Assembly (NCBI GenBank): GCA_006218055.1
Contig: VBWD01000003.1
Location: forward strand, 1 to 51,675
Length of the DNA stretch: 51,675 nucleotides
Direction: 5' to 3'
Source of the DNA: Gallionellaceae bacterium
GTDB taxonomy: Bacteria; Pseudomonadota; Gammaproteobacteria; Burkholderiales; Gallionellaceae
The notes below the pieces were generated by a model, which saw only the letters and a list, made by a program, of their open reading frames with translations, was not told the origin of the DNA and did no database searches. Positions within the stretch are counted from its first letter, which is position 1, and each line of letters starts with the position of its first letter. Positions 18,213 to 26,209 of this stretch are shown here, one piece after another. The position numbers and the translations under genes were made by a program.

Positions 18213-19541
18213 TTACTTCAGATTTTTTACGAACACCTTGGAACGCCGCTGGTAGTTATACAGCGCCTTCTTCTCTTTCGGCAGTTGATCCACATCCGCC
18301 TCTTTGAACTCACGCTCGACGAACCAGTGCGCGGTGCGCGTGGTGAGCACGAACAGCTTCTTCATCTTCTGCGACTTCGCTAGGCTGCTCATGTGGTTAA
18401 GGATGGCTTCGCCGTAACCTCGGTCACGACATTGTGCATCCACCGCCAGACAAGCGAGTTCAGCCGACGCCTCGTTCGGGAACGGGTACAAAGCCGCACA
18501 GCCAACGATGCGATGATCATGCTCCAACACCTCGAAGCGCGCGATCTCGCGTTCCAGCAATTCACGTGAACGCCGCACCAGGATGCCATCCTCTTCCAAC
18601 GGACGCAGTAACTGGATAATGCCACCCACGTCTTCGATGGTCGCCGCACGCAAGGTATTGAGCGTGCTCTCCACCACCATAGTGCCGATGCCATCGTCAC
18701 TGAACAGCTCTTGCAACAAGGCACCGTCGGTGTGGCGACTAATGAGATGAGTACGTGCTACCCCCGCTTCGCAGGCGCGCACCGCGCACGGCAGGAACAG
18801 GGCAATGTCATCCGGCAGCTTGCTCTTCTTGCTCAAGATGTCCTGCGCTTGCGCGATGGTCAACTCCTTGGCGAGCTTGCCTTTTCTGTCTTGCACACCG
18901 TCGGTGTCCATCATGAATACTAACTTGTCGGCATCCAATGCGATGGCGGTCGCGGTCGCGATGTCTTCCAAGGTGAGGTTGAACACCTCTCCTGTTGGCG
19001 AATAGCCTAGCGGCGATAGCAACACCACCTCGCCGAATTCCATACGATCGCGCAATGCTGCAACATCAACCTTGCGCACCGTACCGGTGTGTTGCAAGTC
19101 GACACCGTTGATGACACCGATAGGCTGGGCGGTGATGAAGTTGCCGCCCGCCACGCGGATGTCTGCATTTGCCATGGGTGAGTTAGCCAAACCCATGGAG
19201 AGCAGCGCTTCGATCTCGACGCGTGTGCGTCCGACCGCCTCCTTCACGCATTGCATTGTCTCGGCATCGGTGAGGCGGATCCCCTGGTGATAAGTGCCCG
19301 CCAAGTCATTCTTGGACAGATGCTGCTCGATCTGCGGACGTGCGCCATGTACCAACACTAGGCGAATGCCCAGGGCGGCTAGCAGATTGAAGTCGTGTGT
19401 CAACTCGACGAACTTGCCGTCCGCCACCACCTCACCGCCGAACGCGATGACGAATGTCTTACCGCGAAAGGCATTGATGTACGGCGCGACGGAGCGGAAC
19501 CAGTTAACGAACTCGGTTGATTGGAGTGGCATAGCTGTCAT
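18213..19541 (-). CDS. argA: N-acetylglutamate synthase (amino-acid kinase plus GNAT domains)
   Basis: About 442 residues. It acetylates glutamate with acetyl-CoA in the first step of arginine synthesis. The N-terminal amino-acid-kinase-like domain (to about 290) shows VIAFGGEVVADGKF, VLVHGARPQIEQHL and GVINGVDLQHTGTVRKVD. The C-terminal acetyltransferase domain has AVDAQCRDRGYGEAIL, the Q/RxxGxG-type CoA loop, and LTTRTAHWF. Arginine feedback control is usual in this family. ATG 19541 is used; ATG 19532 and an upstream TTG are alternatives. It stands alone, 59 bp upstream of yggX. Confidence 0.93.
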   Translation of the reverse strand: MTAMPLQSTEFVNWFRSVAPYINAFRGKTFVIAFGGEVVADGKFVELTHDFNLLAALGIRLVLVHGARPQIEQHLSKNDLAGTYHQGIRLTDAETMQCVKEAVGRTRVEIEALLSMGLANSPMANADIRVAGGNFITAQPIGVINGVDLQHTGTVRKVDVAALRDRMEFGEVVLLSPLGYSPTGEVFNLTLEDIATATAIALDADKLVFMMDTDGVQDRKGKLAKELTIAQAQDILSKKSKLPDDIALFLPCAVRACEAGVARTHLISRHTDGALLQELFSDDGIGTMVVESTLNTLRAATIEDVGGIIQLLRPLEEDGILVRRSRELLEREIARFEVLEHDHRIVGCAALYPFPNEASAELACLAVDAQCRDRGYGEAILNHMSSLAKSQKMKKLFVLTTRTAHWFVEREFKEADVDQLPKEKKALYNYQRRSKVFVKNLK

Positions 19542-19690
19542 TCTTTGAATAATTTTGGGATAGCCGCAATTAAACACCTAGATCAGGAAAATTGCCATGA
19601 ACACAGCACTACCCTTGCCTAGCCGTTCGCGATAAATGAGCTTAGAATGAAACCAAATCTCAGGCATCGATCTATTTAGGGGAAAGCATC

Positions 19691-20320
19691 ATGAACAACC
19701 TCATCAGCCAAGTCTCTCACCCCGTTTTTCTGTATCTGACTTTCGTTTTCTTCCTGATCGCCAGTACATTCTCCTTCTTTGTCGGGATCGCCTTGGCTTT
19801 GCGGAGCAAGCGCGCGCTCAAACTCTTCGATACGCTGAATCGCTGGGTCTCGGTGCGCAAGTTGATGCGTCCGCTTTCAACCCCGCACTACATCGAACCT
19901 ACCTTGCTGAAACGACGAACGCTTTTAGGCGTGGCGATCATCGTTGGCGCAGCGGTGTCGATCGCGTTGCTCGCGGAGGCCGATCTCAAGCCTAGCCTTT
20001 CACTTTTCGAAGATGGGTTCACCCCCCAGGAGATAAGTGGTGTCGCCAGCAATCTGAAAGGTTTCTTGCTAATCGGCAACCTCCTTTGTGTTTGCGTGGG
20101 GCTGTCGGTGCTCTTCTTTCCCAAGGTCTTAGCCGCTGTTGAGGGTTATACAGACCGTTGGTACACACTACGCAAAAGGATGCTGCCTTTAGATAAGATG
20201 CACATGGAAGTCGATGAATGGGTGCTACATCATCCCACCAGTGTGGGCATCACCTTGAGCATCCTGTCTTTGAGTACAGTGCTGCTGATGCTCAATCAAC
20301 TCGAGCGATTGACCGCGTAA
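19691..20320 (+). CDS. Conserved four-span membrane protein of unknown function
   Basis: A 209-residue protein with four likely membrane spans at about 12-37, 77-95, 122-144 and 183-201. Basic loops (ALRSKRALKLF, RKLMRP, TLRKRML) indicate which sides face the cytoplasm. A clear ribosome binding site (AGGGGAAAG) lies 5 bp before the ATG. It diverges from argA over 149 bp and converges with the tautomerase gene, with 5 bp between them. No known domain is recognised. Confidence 0.75.
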   Translation: MNNLISQVSHPVFLYLTFVFFLIASTFSFFVGIALALRSKRALKLFDTLNRWVSVRKLMRPLSTPHYIEPTLLKRRTLLGVAIIVGAAVSIALLAEADLKPSLSLFEDGFTPQEISGVASNLKGFLLIGNLLCVCVGLSVLFFPKVLAAVEGYTDRWYTLRKRMLPLDKMHMEVDEWVLHHPTSVGITLSILSLSTVLLMLNQLERLTA

Positions 20321-20325
20321 AAGGC

Positions 20326-20511
20326 CTAGTCTTCGTCCAACAACCTGCCCGCGATGGCCCAGTTCTCGTCTGGCAACTCGTCAAAAACGATGTACGTATA
20401 GCTTTTTGGCTTGTGAGCGATACGCTCCAAGGTGTCGGTGATCTCTACAGCGATCTTGGCTTTCTGTTCGCGGCTCAATGTGCCGGCAATGCGGATATTC
20501 ACGTACGGCAC
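20326..20511 (-). CDS. 4-oxalocrotonate tautomerase family protein
   Basis: A 61-residue tautomerase subunit. After removal of the initiator, Pro1 would be the catalytic base, in PYVNIRIAGTLSREQK. Other conserved parts are the amphipathic helix AKIAVEITDTLERIA and TYIVFDELPDENWAIAG. The GTG at 20511 is chosen because it places proline next and has GGAGGA 6 bp upstream. The usual members form hexamers and tautomerise 2-hydroxymuconate-like enols; the substrate here is unknown. It is downstream of rsmE on the same strand, separated by a hairpin. Confidence 0.88.
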   Translation of the reverse strand: MPYVNIRIAGTLSREQKAKIAVEITDTLERIAHKPKSYTYIVFDELPDENWAIAGRLLDED

Positions 20512-20533
20512 GATTACTCCTCCCTCACTCCTG

Positions 20534-20554
20534 CTCTCTCCCACGGGGAGAGAG
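20534..20554. repeat. Short palindrome between rsmE and the tautomerase gene
   Basis: CTCTCTCCC-ACG-GGGAGAGAG type inverted repeat, with 9-bp arms around a short loop. It lies 23 bp upstream of the tautomerase start and 28 bp after rsmE. It resembles one half of the GC-rich repeats elsewhere in this window. It may reduce read-through between the two genes. Confidence 0.5.
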
Positions 20555-20581
20555 TGAATTAGTATCGCTACGCGATGATGT

Positions 20582-21319
20582 TCAACGAAAATCGCCCCAC
20601 AGTGTCTGTAGCGCGGCGATCCCCGTGATGGCGGCTGTCTCCGTGCGCAGCACGCGGGGGCCAAGACGGATAGGGATGAAGCCGGCATGTTGCGCCCTCA
20701 GCGCTTCATCTGAGGTAAAGCCGCCTTCAGGCCCAATCAATAGCACGACCTCCTTTTCGATACCCGTCTGTTCATGCAAGCCCGTTGCGCCTTCAGGTAG
20801 CAGGATGAACTTTTTTTGTGAACTGCCACGTTGAGCCTCTAGCCAAGCCTCCAATTCCTTCGGCGCGTAAGTAACGGGCAATGTGTTGCGCCCACTCTGC
20901 TCGCATGCTGCAACGGTGACGCCTTGCCAGTGCGCGCTGCGTTTCTCGGCGCGCGCCTCGGACAGTTTTGCCACGCTGCGTTGCGTCTGCACGGGCTGAA
21001 TACTCGTCGCCCCCAACTCGGTCGCTTTCTGGATGACCCAATCCATCTTCTCGCTGGTACACATGGCCTGCGCCAAATGGATGCACAGATTCACCGAGCC
21101 CGTATCCAGCACCGTCTGCAAGTTGCCCAGTAGCACATGTTTGCCGTTGATGGCATGGATAGTGGCATCCAACGCATTACCCAGACCATCGAATATCTGA
21201 ACTGCATCACCGACACGCAAGCGAAGTACACGACTGGCGTGATGCGCCGCATCGGGCGGAAGTTCCGCGTTAGTACTCAACGGTAACGGGGGTGGGCAGT
21301 AGAAGCGTGGCGCAGCCAT
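20582..21319 (-). CDS. rsmE: 16S rRNA (uracil(1498)-N3)-methyltransferase RsmE
   Basis: About 245 residues of the SPOUT superfamily. It methylates N3 of U1498 in 16S rRNA. Signature parts are the N-terminal PUA-like HHASRVLRLRVGDAVQIFDG, then KMDWVIQKATELGATSIQPVQTQRS, LLIGPEGGFTSDEA and the knot segment LGPRVLRTETAAITGIAALQ. ATG 21319 starts the conserved MAAPRFYCP; an open extension upstream to 21433 would overlap the divergent redoxin gene and has no homology. Confidence 0.93.
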   Translation of the reverse strand: MAAPRFYCPPPLPLSTNAELPPDAAHHASRVLRLRVGDAVQIFDGLGNALDATIHAINGKHVLLGNLQTVLDTGSVNLCIHLAQAMCTSEKMDWVIQKATELGATSIQPVQTQRSVAKLSEARAEKRSAHWQGVTVAACEQSGRNTLPVTYAPKELEAWLEAQRGSSQKKFILLPEGATGLHEQTGIEKEVVLLIGPEGGFTSDEALRAQHAGFIPIRLGPRVLRTETAAITGIAALQTLWGDFR

Positions 21320-21418
21320 AGCAATCAAGGGGCGTGGGGAACAGGCGTGATAATATAACGAGCAGAATAATATGGGCTTGGAAATTGTGAGCCCTAAAAG
21401 TTTTTGGGAGAAATGTGT

Positions 21419-21976
21419 ATGGTCAGTCTGCAACCCCCTCTATGTGATTTTGGCTGGAAGGCACGCCCCTTCGATCTTTTAGGTGTGGATGGAAAACGTC
21501 ACACCCTGGAAAGCTCCCGCGGCGAGAACGGTCTGCTGGTGATGTTCATCTGTAACCACTGCCCTTACGTCAAATCCATCCGCGACCGCATCATTCGCGA
21601 CGTGCGTGAGTTACAACAGCACGGCATCAACAGCATCGCCATCATGTCGAACAACCCTGCGGATTACGCGGAAGACAGTTTCGACAACATGAAGCTCATA
21701 GCCCAGCAATACGGCTTCCCTTTCCCCTACGTGTTCGATGAGACACAACAGATCGCCAAGGACTACGGCGCGGTGTGTACCCCTGATTTCTTCGGTTTCA
21801 ATGCGAATATGGAATTGCAATATCGTGGTCGATTGGACGCTTCGCGCAAAGAGGCCGCGCCCGATGCACAACGCGACCTGTTCAACGCCATGCTGCAAGT
21901 AGCTAAAACAGGACAAGGCCCGCGCGAGCAGATCGCCAGCATGGGTTGCTCCATCAAATGGAAGGATGAAGCGTGA
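21419..21976 (+). CDS. Thioredoxin-fold AhpC/TSA-family protein (redoxin)
   Basis: A 185-residue thioredoxin-fold protein. CNHCPYVKSIRDRI provides a CxxC pair on the first helix. VFDETQQIAKDYGAVCTPDFFGF carries the cis-proline region and a third cysteine. It has no signal peptide, so it is cytosolic. Close relatives are often annotated as thiol peroxidases, but the substrate is not established. ATG 21419 is used because GGGAG is 8 bp upstream; ATG 21413 is too close to it. It overlaps trkA by 4 bp. Confidence 0.85.
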   Translation: MVSLQPPLCDFGWKARPFDLLGVDGKRHTLESSRGENGLLVMFICNHCPYVKSIRDRIIRDVRELQQHGINSIAIMSNNPADYAEDSFDNMKLIAQQYGFPFPYVFDETQQIAKDYGAVCTPDFFGFNANMELQYRGRLDASRKEAAPDAQRDLFNAMLQVAKTGQGPREQIASMGCSIKWKDEA

Positions 21977-23346
21977 GGATACTGATTCTGGGGGCCGGGC
22001 AGGTCGGCTCTACCGTTGCAGAAAGTCTGGTGAACGAATCGAATGACATCACCATCGTCGATGCGGATGCAGAGAAATTACGATTGTTGCAGGATCGTCT
22101 CGACCTACGCACCGTCGTCGGTAACGCGGCTCATCCCTCCGTACTAGAACAAGCAGGTATCGCCGATGCGGACATGTTGTTGGCGGTGACGCAGAGCGAT
22201 GAAGTCAATCTGGTCGCCTGCAAATTAGCGGCTTCGCTCTACAACACGCCGACCCGCATCGCCCGTATCCGTTCCGCCGAATATCTCAACCGTGAAGAAG
22301 TGTTCAGTACAGATAATTTCTGCGTGAACTTCTCCATCTGCCCCGAACAGATCCTCACCGATTACATCACCAAGCTGATCGAGTTCCCAGAGGCATTGCA
22401 AGTCTTGGAATTCGCGGAGGGCAAAGTCTCTCTGGTTGCCGTGCGTGCCTTCGAAGGTGGACCGCTGGTGGGCAAACCCTTGAGCTTCTTGCGCACGCAC
22501 ATGCCTCAAGTCGAGACGCGCGTCGCTGCGATCTTCCGCAAGGACAGAGCGGTCAGCCCAGAGGGCACCACCGTCATCGAAGAAGGCGATGAGATATTCT
22601 TCATCGCCGCCAAGGAGAACATCCGCCGCGTACTGAAAGAGATGCGCCGCATGGATAAACCGAACAAACGCGTGATGATCGTGGGCGGCGGCAACATCGG
22701 GAAAAGGCTGGCCAAAGCGCTCGAGAACGACTATCAGGTCAAGCTCATCGAGTTCAATAAAAAAGCATGTGAACGTCTTGCTAGTCAACTGAGCAAGACA
22801 TTAGTGCTACACGGCGATTGCACCGACGAGAATCTTTTGCAGCAGGAGCATGTAGAGGATGTGGATGTGTTCTGCGCGCTCACCAATGATGATGAGAACA
22901 ACATCATGTCGGCACTGCTGGCTAAACAGATCGGCGCACGCAAGGTGATCAGTCTTATCAATCGCAGCGCCTACGTCGGCCTAGTGCAGGGCGGCAAGAT
23001 CGATATCGCGCTGTCGCCCGCGCACGTCACCATCGGTTCTTTGCTTGCGTATGTGCGCCAAGGGGACGTGGCTGCAGTCCACTCGCTGCGTCGTGGTGCG
23101 GCAGAAGCCTTGGAGCTGATCGCCCATGGAGATCGCGAATCCTCTCAAGTTGTCGGGCGCCGTATCGATGAGATCCAATCACCGCGCGGAGCGACCATAG
23201 GTGCCATTGTGCGCAACGGTGAGGTCATCATCGCGCATCACGATACGGTGATCGAATCCGATGACCACGTCATCGTGTTCGTCATCGACAAAAAGATGAT
23301 CCGCAAGGTCGAGCAATTGTTCCAAGTGAAGCTCGGGTTCTTCTGA
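21973..23346 (+). CDS. trkA: Trk potassium uptake regulatory subunit TrkA
   Basis: A 457-residue cytosolic NAD(H)-binding regulator of Trk potassium channels. It has two TrkA-N/TrkA-C (RCK) halves: GxGxxG motifs occur at ILGAGQVGSTVAE near residue 4 and IVGGGNIGKRLAKAL near 237, each followed by an acidic residue that binds NAD ribose. The GTG start at 21973 overlaps the redoxin stop (GTGA). Its stop codon shares one base with the trkH start, so the channel and its gate are translated together. Confidence 0.95.
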   Translation: MRILILGAGQVGSTVAESLVNESNDITIVDADAEKLRLLQDRLDLRTVVGNAAHPSVLEQAGIADADMLLAVTQSDEVNLVACKLAASLYNTPTRIARIRSAEYLNREEVFSTDNFCVNFSICPEQILTDYITKLIEFPEALQVLEFAEGKVSLVAVRAFEGGPLVGKPLSFLRTHMPQVETRVAAIFRKDRAVSPEGTTVIEEGDEIFFIAAKENIRRVLKEMRRMDKPNKRVMIVGGGNIGKRLAKALENDYQVKLIEFNKKACERLASQLSKTLVLHGDCTDENLLQQEHVEDVDVFCALTNDDENNIMSALLAKQIGARKVISLINRSAYVGLVQGGKIDIALSPAHVTIGSLLAYVRQGDVAAVHSLRRGAAEALELIAHGDRESSQVVGRRIDEIQSPRGATIGAIVRNGEVIIAHHDTVIESDDHVIVFVIDKKMIRKVEQLFQVKLGFF

Positions 23347-24806
23347 TGAAGCGTGCTTTCACCGTTATCCATGCCCTGGGTCTGTTGCTGGTGGTATTCA
23401 GCATCGCTTACCTCATGCCTATCGTCACGTCGCTCATCTACGGCGACTACGTCATGCTGTTCGATTTTCTGTTGGCGATGTTGTGGACCACTGCGGCGGG
23501 CACTTTGATGTGGATGCTGACGCGCAGACATAAAGGCGAACTCTCCATCCGTCACGGCTACTTGCTGGTGGTGGCGATGTGGACCGCGATGCCGGCTTTC
23601 AGCACCCTCCCTTTGCTGATGATGATCCCCAATCTGTCGTTCACGGACGCCTATTTCGAGACGATGTCAGGCATGACCACCACGGGGTCAACCGTGCTGG
23701 TTGGTCTCGACAATCTGCCGCCAGCTCTCAATCTATGGCGGCATGAGCTGAATTGGTTGGGTGGCTTGGGTATCATCGTGTTGGCTGTTGCCGTGTTGCC
23801 ATTGCTTGGCATCGGTGGCCGCCAACTGTTCAAAGCTGAGACGCCTGGGCCGATGAAGGATTCCGCCCTCACCCCCCGCATCGCCGACACCGCTCGCAAT
23901 CTGTGGATCGTTTATGTGGGCATCACCTTGGCCTGTATAGGCAGCTTGAAATGGGCGGGCATGTCTTGGCTGGATGCGATCTGTCATTCGTTCTCTACGA
24001 TGGGCTTGGGCGGCTTCTCCACACATGATGCCAGTGTGGGTTACTTCAACTCACCTCTTATTGAAGCCATCATGATTTTTTTCATGTTGATTGCCGTACT
24101 GAATTTCGCCACCCACTTCATCGCGTTGCGCAGTCGCAGCTTCAGGATATATCGCGTCGATCCTGAAGCTATCCCTTCTCTGACGTTGATCATCGGCAGC
24201 TGTATCGGCATCGCTGGTTTTTTATGGTGGCAAGAGGTCTATCCCAGTTTTTGGACGGCACTGCGACATGCTAGCTTCAACTTGGTCTCCATCGCCACCA
24301 GTTCGGGATACGCCAGCGTGGACTACGCTCAATGGCCCATCTTCGCACCGCTGTGGATGATGTTGCTCACCGCAACTGTCGCCAGTGCAGGTTCGACGGG
24401 CGGAGGTATCAAGATGATCCGTACCTTGGTGCTGGTGAAGCAGGCTGGGCGCGAGTTCCTCAAGTTGCTGCACCCTAACGCTGTCGATCCGATGAAGATC
24501 GCAGGTCAGGTCATCGCCAACAACATCGTGTTCTCGGTGCTGGGCTTCATCTTCCTGTATTTCATGACGCTTGCAACATTGACCTTCGTACTGCTCATTA
24601 GCGGTTTGGATTTCATCTCTGCCTTCACTGCCGTGCTTGCTTCAGTCAACAACTGCGGCCCCGGCTTGGGCGTAGTAGGCCCTGCCAGTAACTATCAGGG
24701 GCTGACCGACTTCCAAACTTGGGTGTGTACGTTTGGCATGCTGATTGGACGGCTGGAGATATTCACCGTGCTCATCTTGTTCACGCCCCAGTTCTGGCGG
24801 CGATAA
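23346..24806 (+). CDS. trkH: Trk potassium uptake channel subunit TrkH
   Basis: A 486-residue integral membrane protein with four pore repeats. Filter-like segments are MTTTGSTVL, TMGLGGFSTHD, ATSSGYAS and NNCGPGLGVVGP, each with the conserved glycine. It conducts K+ uptake at the inner membrane and is gated by TrkA, encoded directly upstream (ATGA overlap). The following 105 bp contain no gene and include the leader of the pil-chp operon. Confidence 0.95.
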   Translation: MKRAFTVIHALGLLLVVFSIAYLMPIVTSLIYGDYVMLFDFLLAMLWTTAAGTLMWMLTRRHKGELSIRHGYLLVVAMWTAMPAFSTLPLLMMIPNLSFTDAYFETMSGMTTTGSTVLVGLDNLPPALNLWRHELNWLGGLGIIVLAVAVLPLLGIGGRQLFKAETPGPMKDSALTPRIADTARNLWIVYVGITLACIGSLKWAGMSWLDAICHSFSTMGLGGFSTHDASVGYFNSPLIEAIMIFFMLIAVLNFATHFIALRSRSFRIYRVDPEAIPSLTLIIGSCIGIAGFLWWQEVYPSFWTALRHASFNLVSIATSSGYASVDYAQWPIFAPLWMMLLTATVASAGSTGGGIKMIRTLVLVKQAGREFLKLLHPNAVDPMKIAGQVIANNIVFSVLGFIFLYFMTLATLTFVLLISGLDFISAFTAVLASVNNCGPGLGVVGPASNYQGLTDFQTWVCTFGMLIGRLEIFTVLILFTPQFWRR

Positions 24807-24911
24807 ACTCATTGAGCATAAGCAGGGGGTGCGGTAGCATCTCTCCCTGGAGGGTTATCCGCAGCTTTTCGCGGGTGTAAATACTAAAACTACAAAATCA
24901 GGGTGGTCAAC

Positions 24912-25319
24912 GTGAGCGATAGTCTGGCAGGAATACGCATCGTACTGATTGACGACAGCAACACCATACGCCGCAGCGGTGAGATCTTCCTCTCACAGGC
25001 TGGTGCAAAGGTGGTGCTGGCGGAAGATGGCTTTGACGGCTTGTCCAAAGTCGTGGACAACAAACCCGACGTCATCTTCGTCGATGTGATGATGCCGCGA
25101 CTAGATGGCTATCAGACCTGCGCTCTCATCAAGAACCATCGGGATTTCAAAGGGACACCCGTCGTCATGCTCACCAGCAAGGACACTCTGTTCGACCGCG
25201 CACGCGGCAAGCTGGTCGGCTCGGACCAATATCTGACCAAGCCTTTCAGCAAAAAAAGTTTGATTGAAGCCGTCATTGCACATACAAAACGTTACGAGGA
25301 AGCTGAATATGGCCATTAA
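24912..25319 (+). CDS. pilG: Twitching motility response regulator PilG
   Basis: A 135-residue single-domain CheY-like receiver. It has the acid pocket (VLIDDSN), the phosphoacceptor in VIFVDVMMPRLDGY, the Thr/Ser switch in VVMLTSKD and the lysine in YLTKPFSK. PilG acts on type IV pilus extension control through ChpA. GTG 24912 is chosen because AGGGTGG lies 5 bp upstream; GTG 24903 is also in frame. It is the first gene of pilG-pilH-pilI-pilJ-chpA and overlaps pilH by 11 bp. Confidence 0.93.
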   Translation: MSDSLAGIRIVLIDDSNTIRRSGEIFLSQAGAKVVLAEDGFDGLSKVVDNKPDVIFVDVMMPRLDGYQTCALIKNHRDFKGTPVVMLTSKDTLFDRARGKLVGSDQYLTKPFSKKSLIEAVIAHTKRYEEAEYGH

Positions 25320-25674
25320 GAAAGTGCTGGTCGTGGACGACTCTGCAACAGAGCGTCACGTGTTAGGAGAGATATTGGGAAAGAAGGGATTCCAAGTCGT
25401 CTATGCCGAAAGTGGCGAAAAGGGTGTCGCTAGCGCCAAGAGCGAGATGCCCGACTTGATCCTAATGGATGTGGTGATGCCCGGCTTGAATGGTTTCCAA
25501 GCGACCCGCGCCATCACGCAAGACGATGCGACCAAGCATATCCCCGTCATCATCTGCACCACCAAAGGGCAAGAGACCGACAAGATCTGGGGAATGCGTC
25601 AAGGCGCCAAGGATTACGTCACAAAACCAATCAATGCCGATGAGCTGTTAGGCAAGATCAACGCACTCGGCTGA
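25309..25674 (+). CDS. pilH: Twitching motility response regulator PilH
   Basis: A 121-residue CheY-like receiver: [12 protein letters not shown], phosphoacceptor in [15 protein letters not shown], Thr in [10 protein letters not shown] and the lysine in YVTKPINA. In Pseudomonas PilH counters PilG and promotes retraction. The ATG at 25309 has GAGGAAG upstream and overlaps the pilG end. A longer frame starting at 25264 has no homology in its extra part. Confidence 0.93.
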   Translation: MAIKKVLVVDDSATERHVLGEILGKKGFQVVYAESGEKGVASAKSEMPDLILMDVVMPGLNGFQATRAITQDDATKHIPVIICTTKGQETDKIWGMRQGAKDYVTKPINADELLGKINALG

Positions 25675-25686
25675 TTCGTCGTCACC

Positions 25687-26181
25687 ATGTCGAAACGTTT
25701 CAATCTACGCGAATTCCAGCAGCAAGTACTGGATCGCCTGCAGGCACAAGCTGCAGGCGATGCACAAGTCTCTACGCTAGGTGTTCGCGTCGGCGAGACT
25801 TTTTGGCTAGTGGATATGCCCGATATCAGCGAAGTGTTGCCAGTGCCTCAATTGACCCTTGTCCCCTTGACCAAGCCTTGGTATTGCGGAGTCGCCAACG
25901 TGCGCGGCAGTCTGTATAGCATCGTCGATCTCGGTGCGTATATGGATGACGAGACAACACAACGCGAAGCACACAACCGCGTCCTCTTGCTGGGCCAGCG
26001 TTTCGCCTTCAACACAGGCCTTCTGGTCTCCAGGGTACTTGGCCTGCGTAACACCCAAGATTGGCAGCAACATGAAATCAACGGAGAGATGCGCTTACAA
26101 GACCCCAACGGACAAGTCTGGCGCAAGCTAGACATCACGCATCTCATTCATCAACCAGAATTCCTGCAAATCGGCGCATAA
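25687..26181 (+). CDS. pilI: CheW-like adaptor PilI
   Basis: A 164-residue protein with one CheW domain: LGVRVGETFWLVDMPDISEVLPVP, GVANVRGSLYSIVDLGAYM, and NTGLLVSRVLGLR. It should couple the receptor PilJ to the kinase ChpA. It lies 12 bp after pilH and 28 bp before pilJ. The start has no strong ribosome binding site, so it may depend on reinitiation after pilH. Confidence 0.92.
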   Translation: MSKRFNLREFQQQVLDRLQAQAAGDAQVSTLGVRVGETFWLVDMPDISEVLPVPQLTLVPLTKPWYCGVANVRGSLYSIVDLGAYMDDETTQREAHNRVLLLGQRFAFNTGLLVSRVLGLRNTQDWQQHEINGEMRLQDPNGQVWRKLDITHLIHQPEFLQIGA

Positions 26182-26209
26182 CCAATCTATTTGAAGTTAG
26201 GACGACACC

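Noticed and set aside
24807-24911. Riboswitch in the leader of the pil-chp operon
   Set aside because: The 105 bases contain short self-complementary parts but no recognisable riboswitch core.
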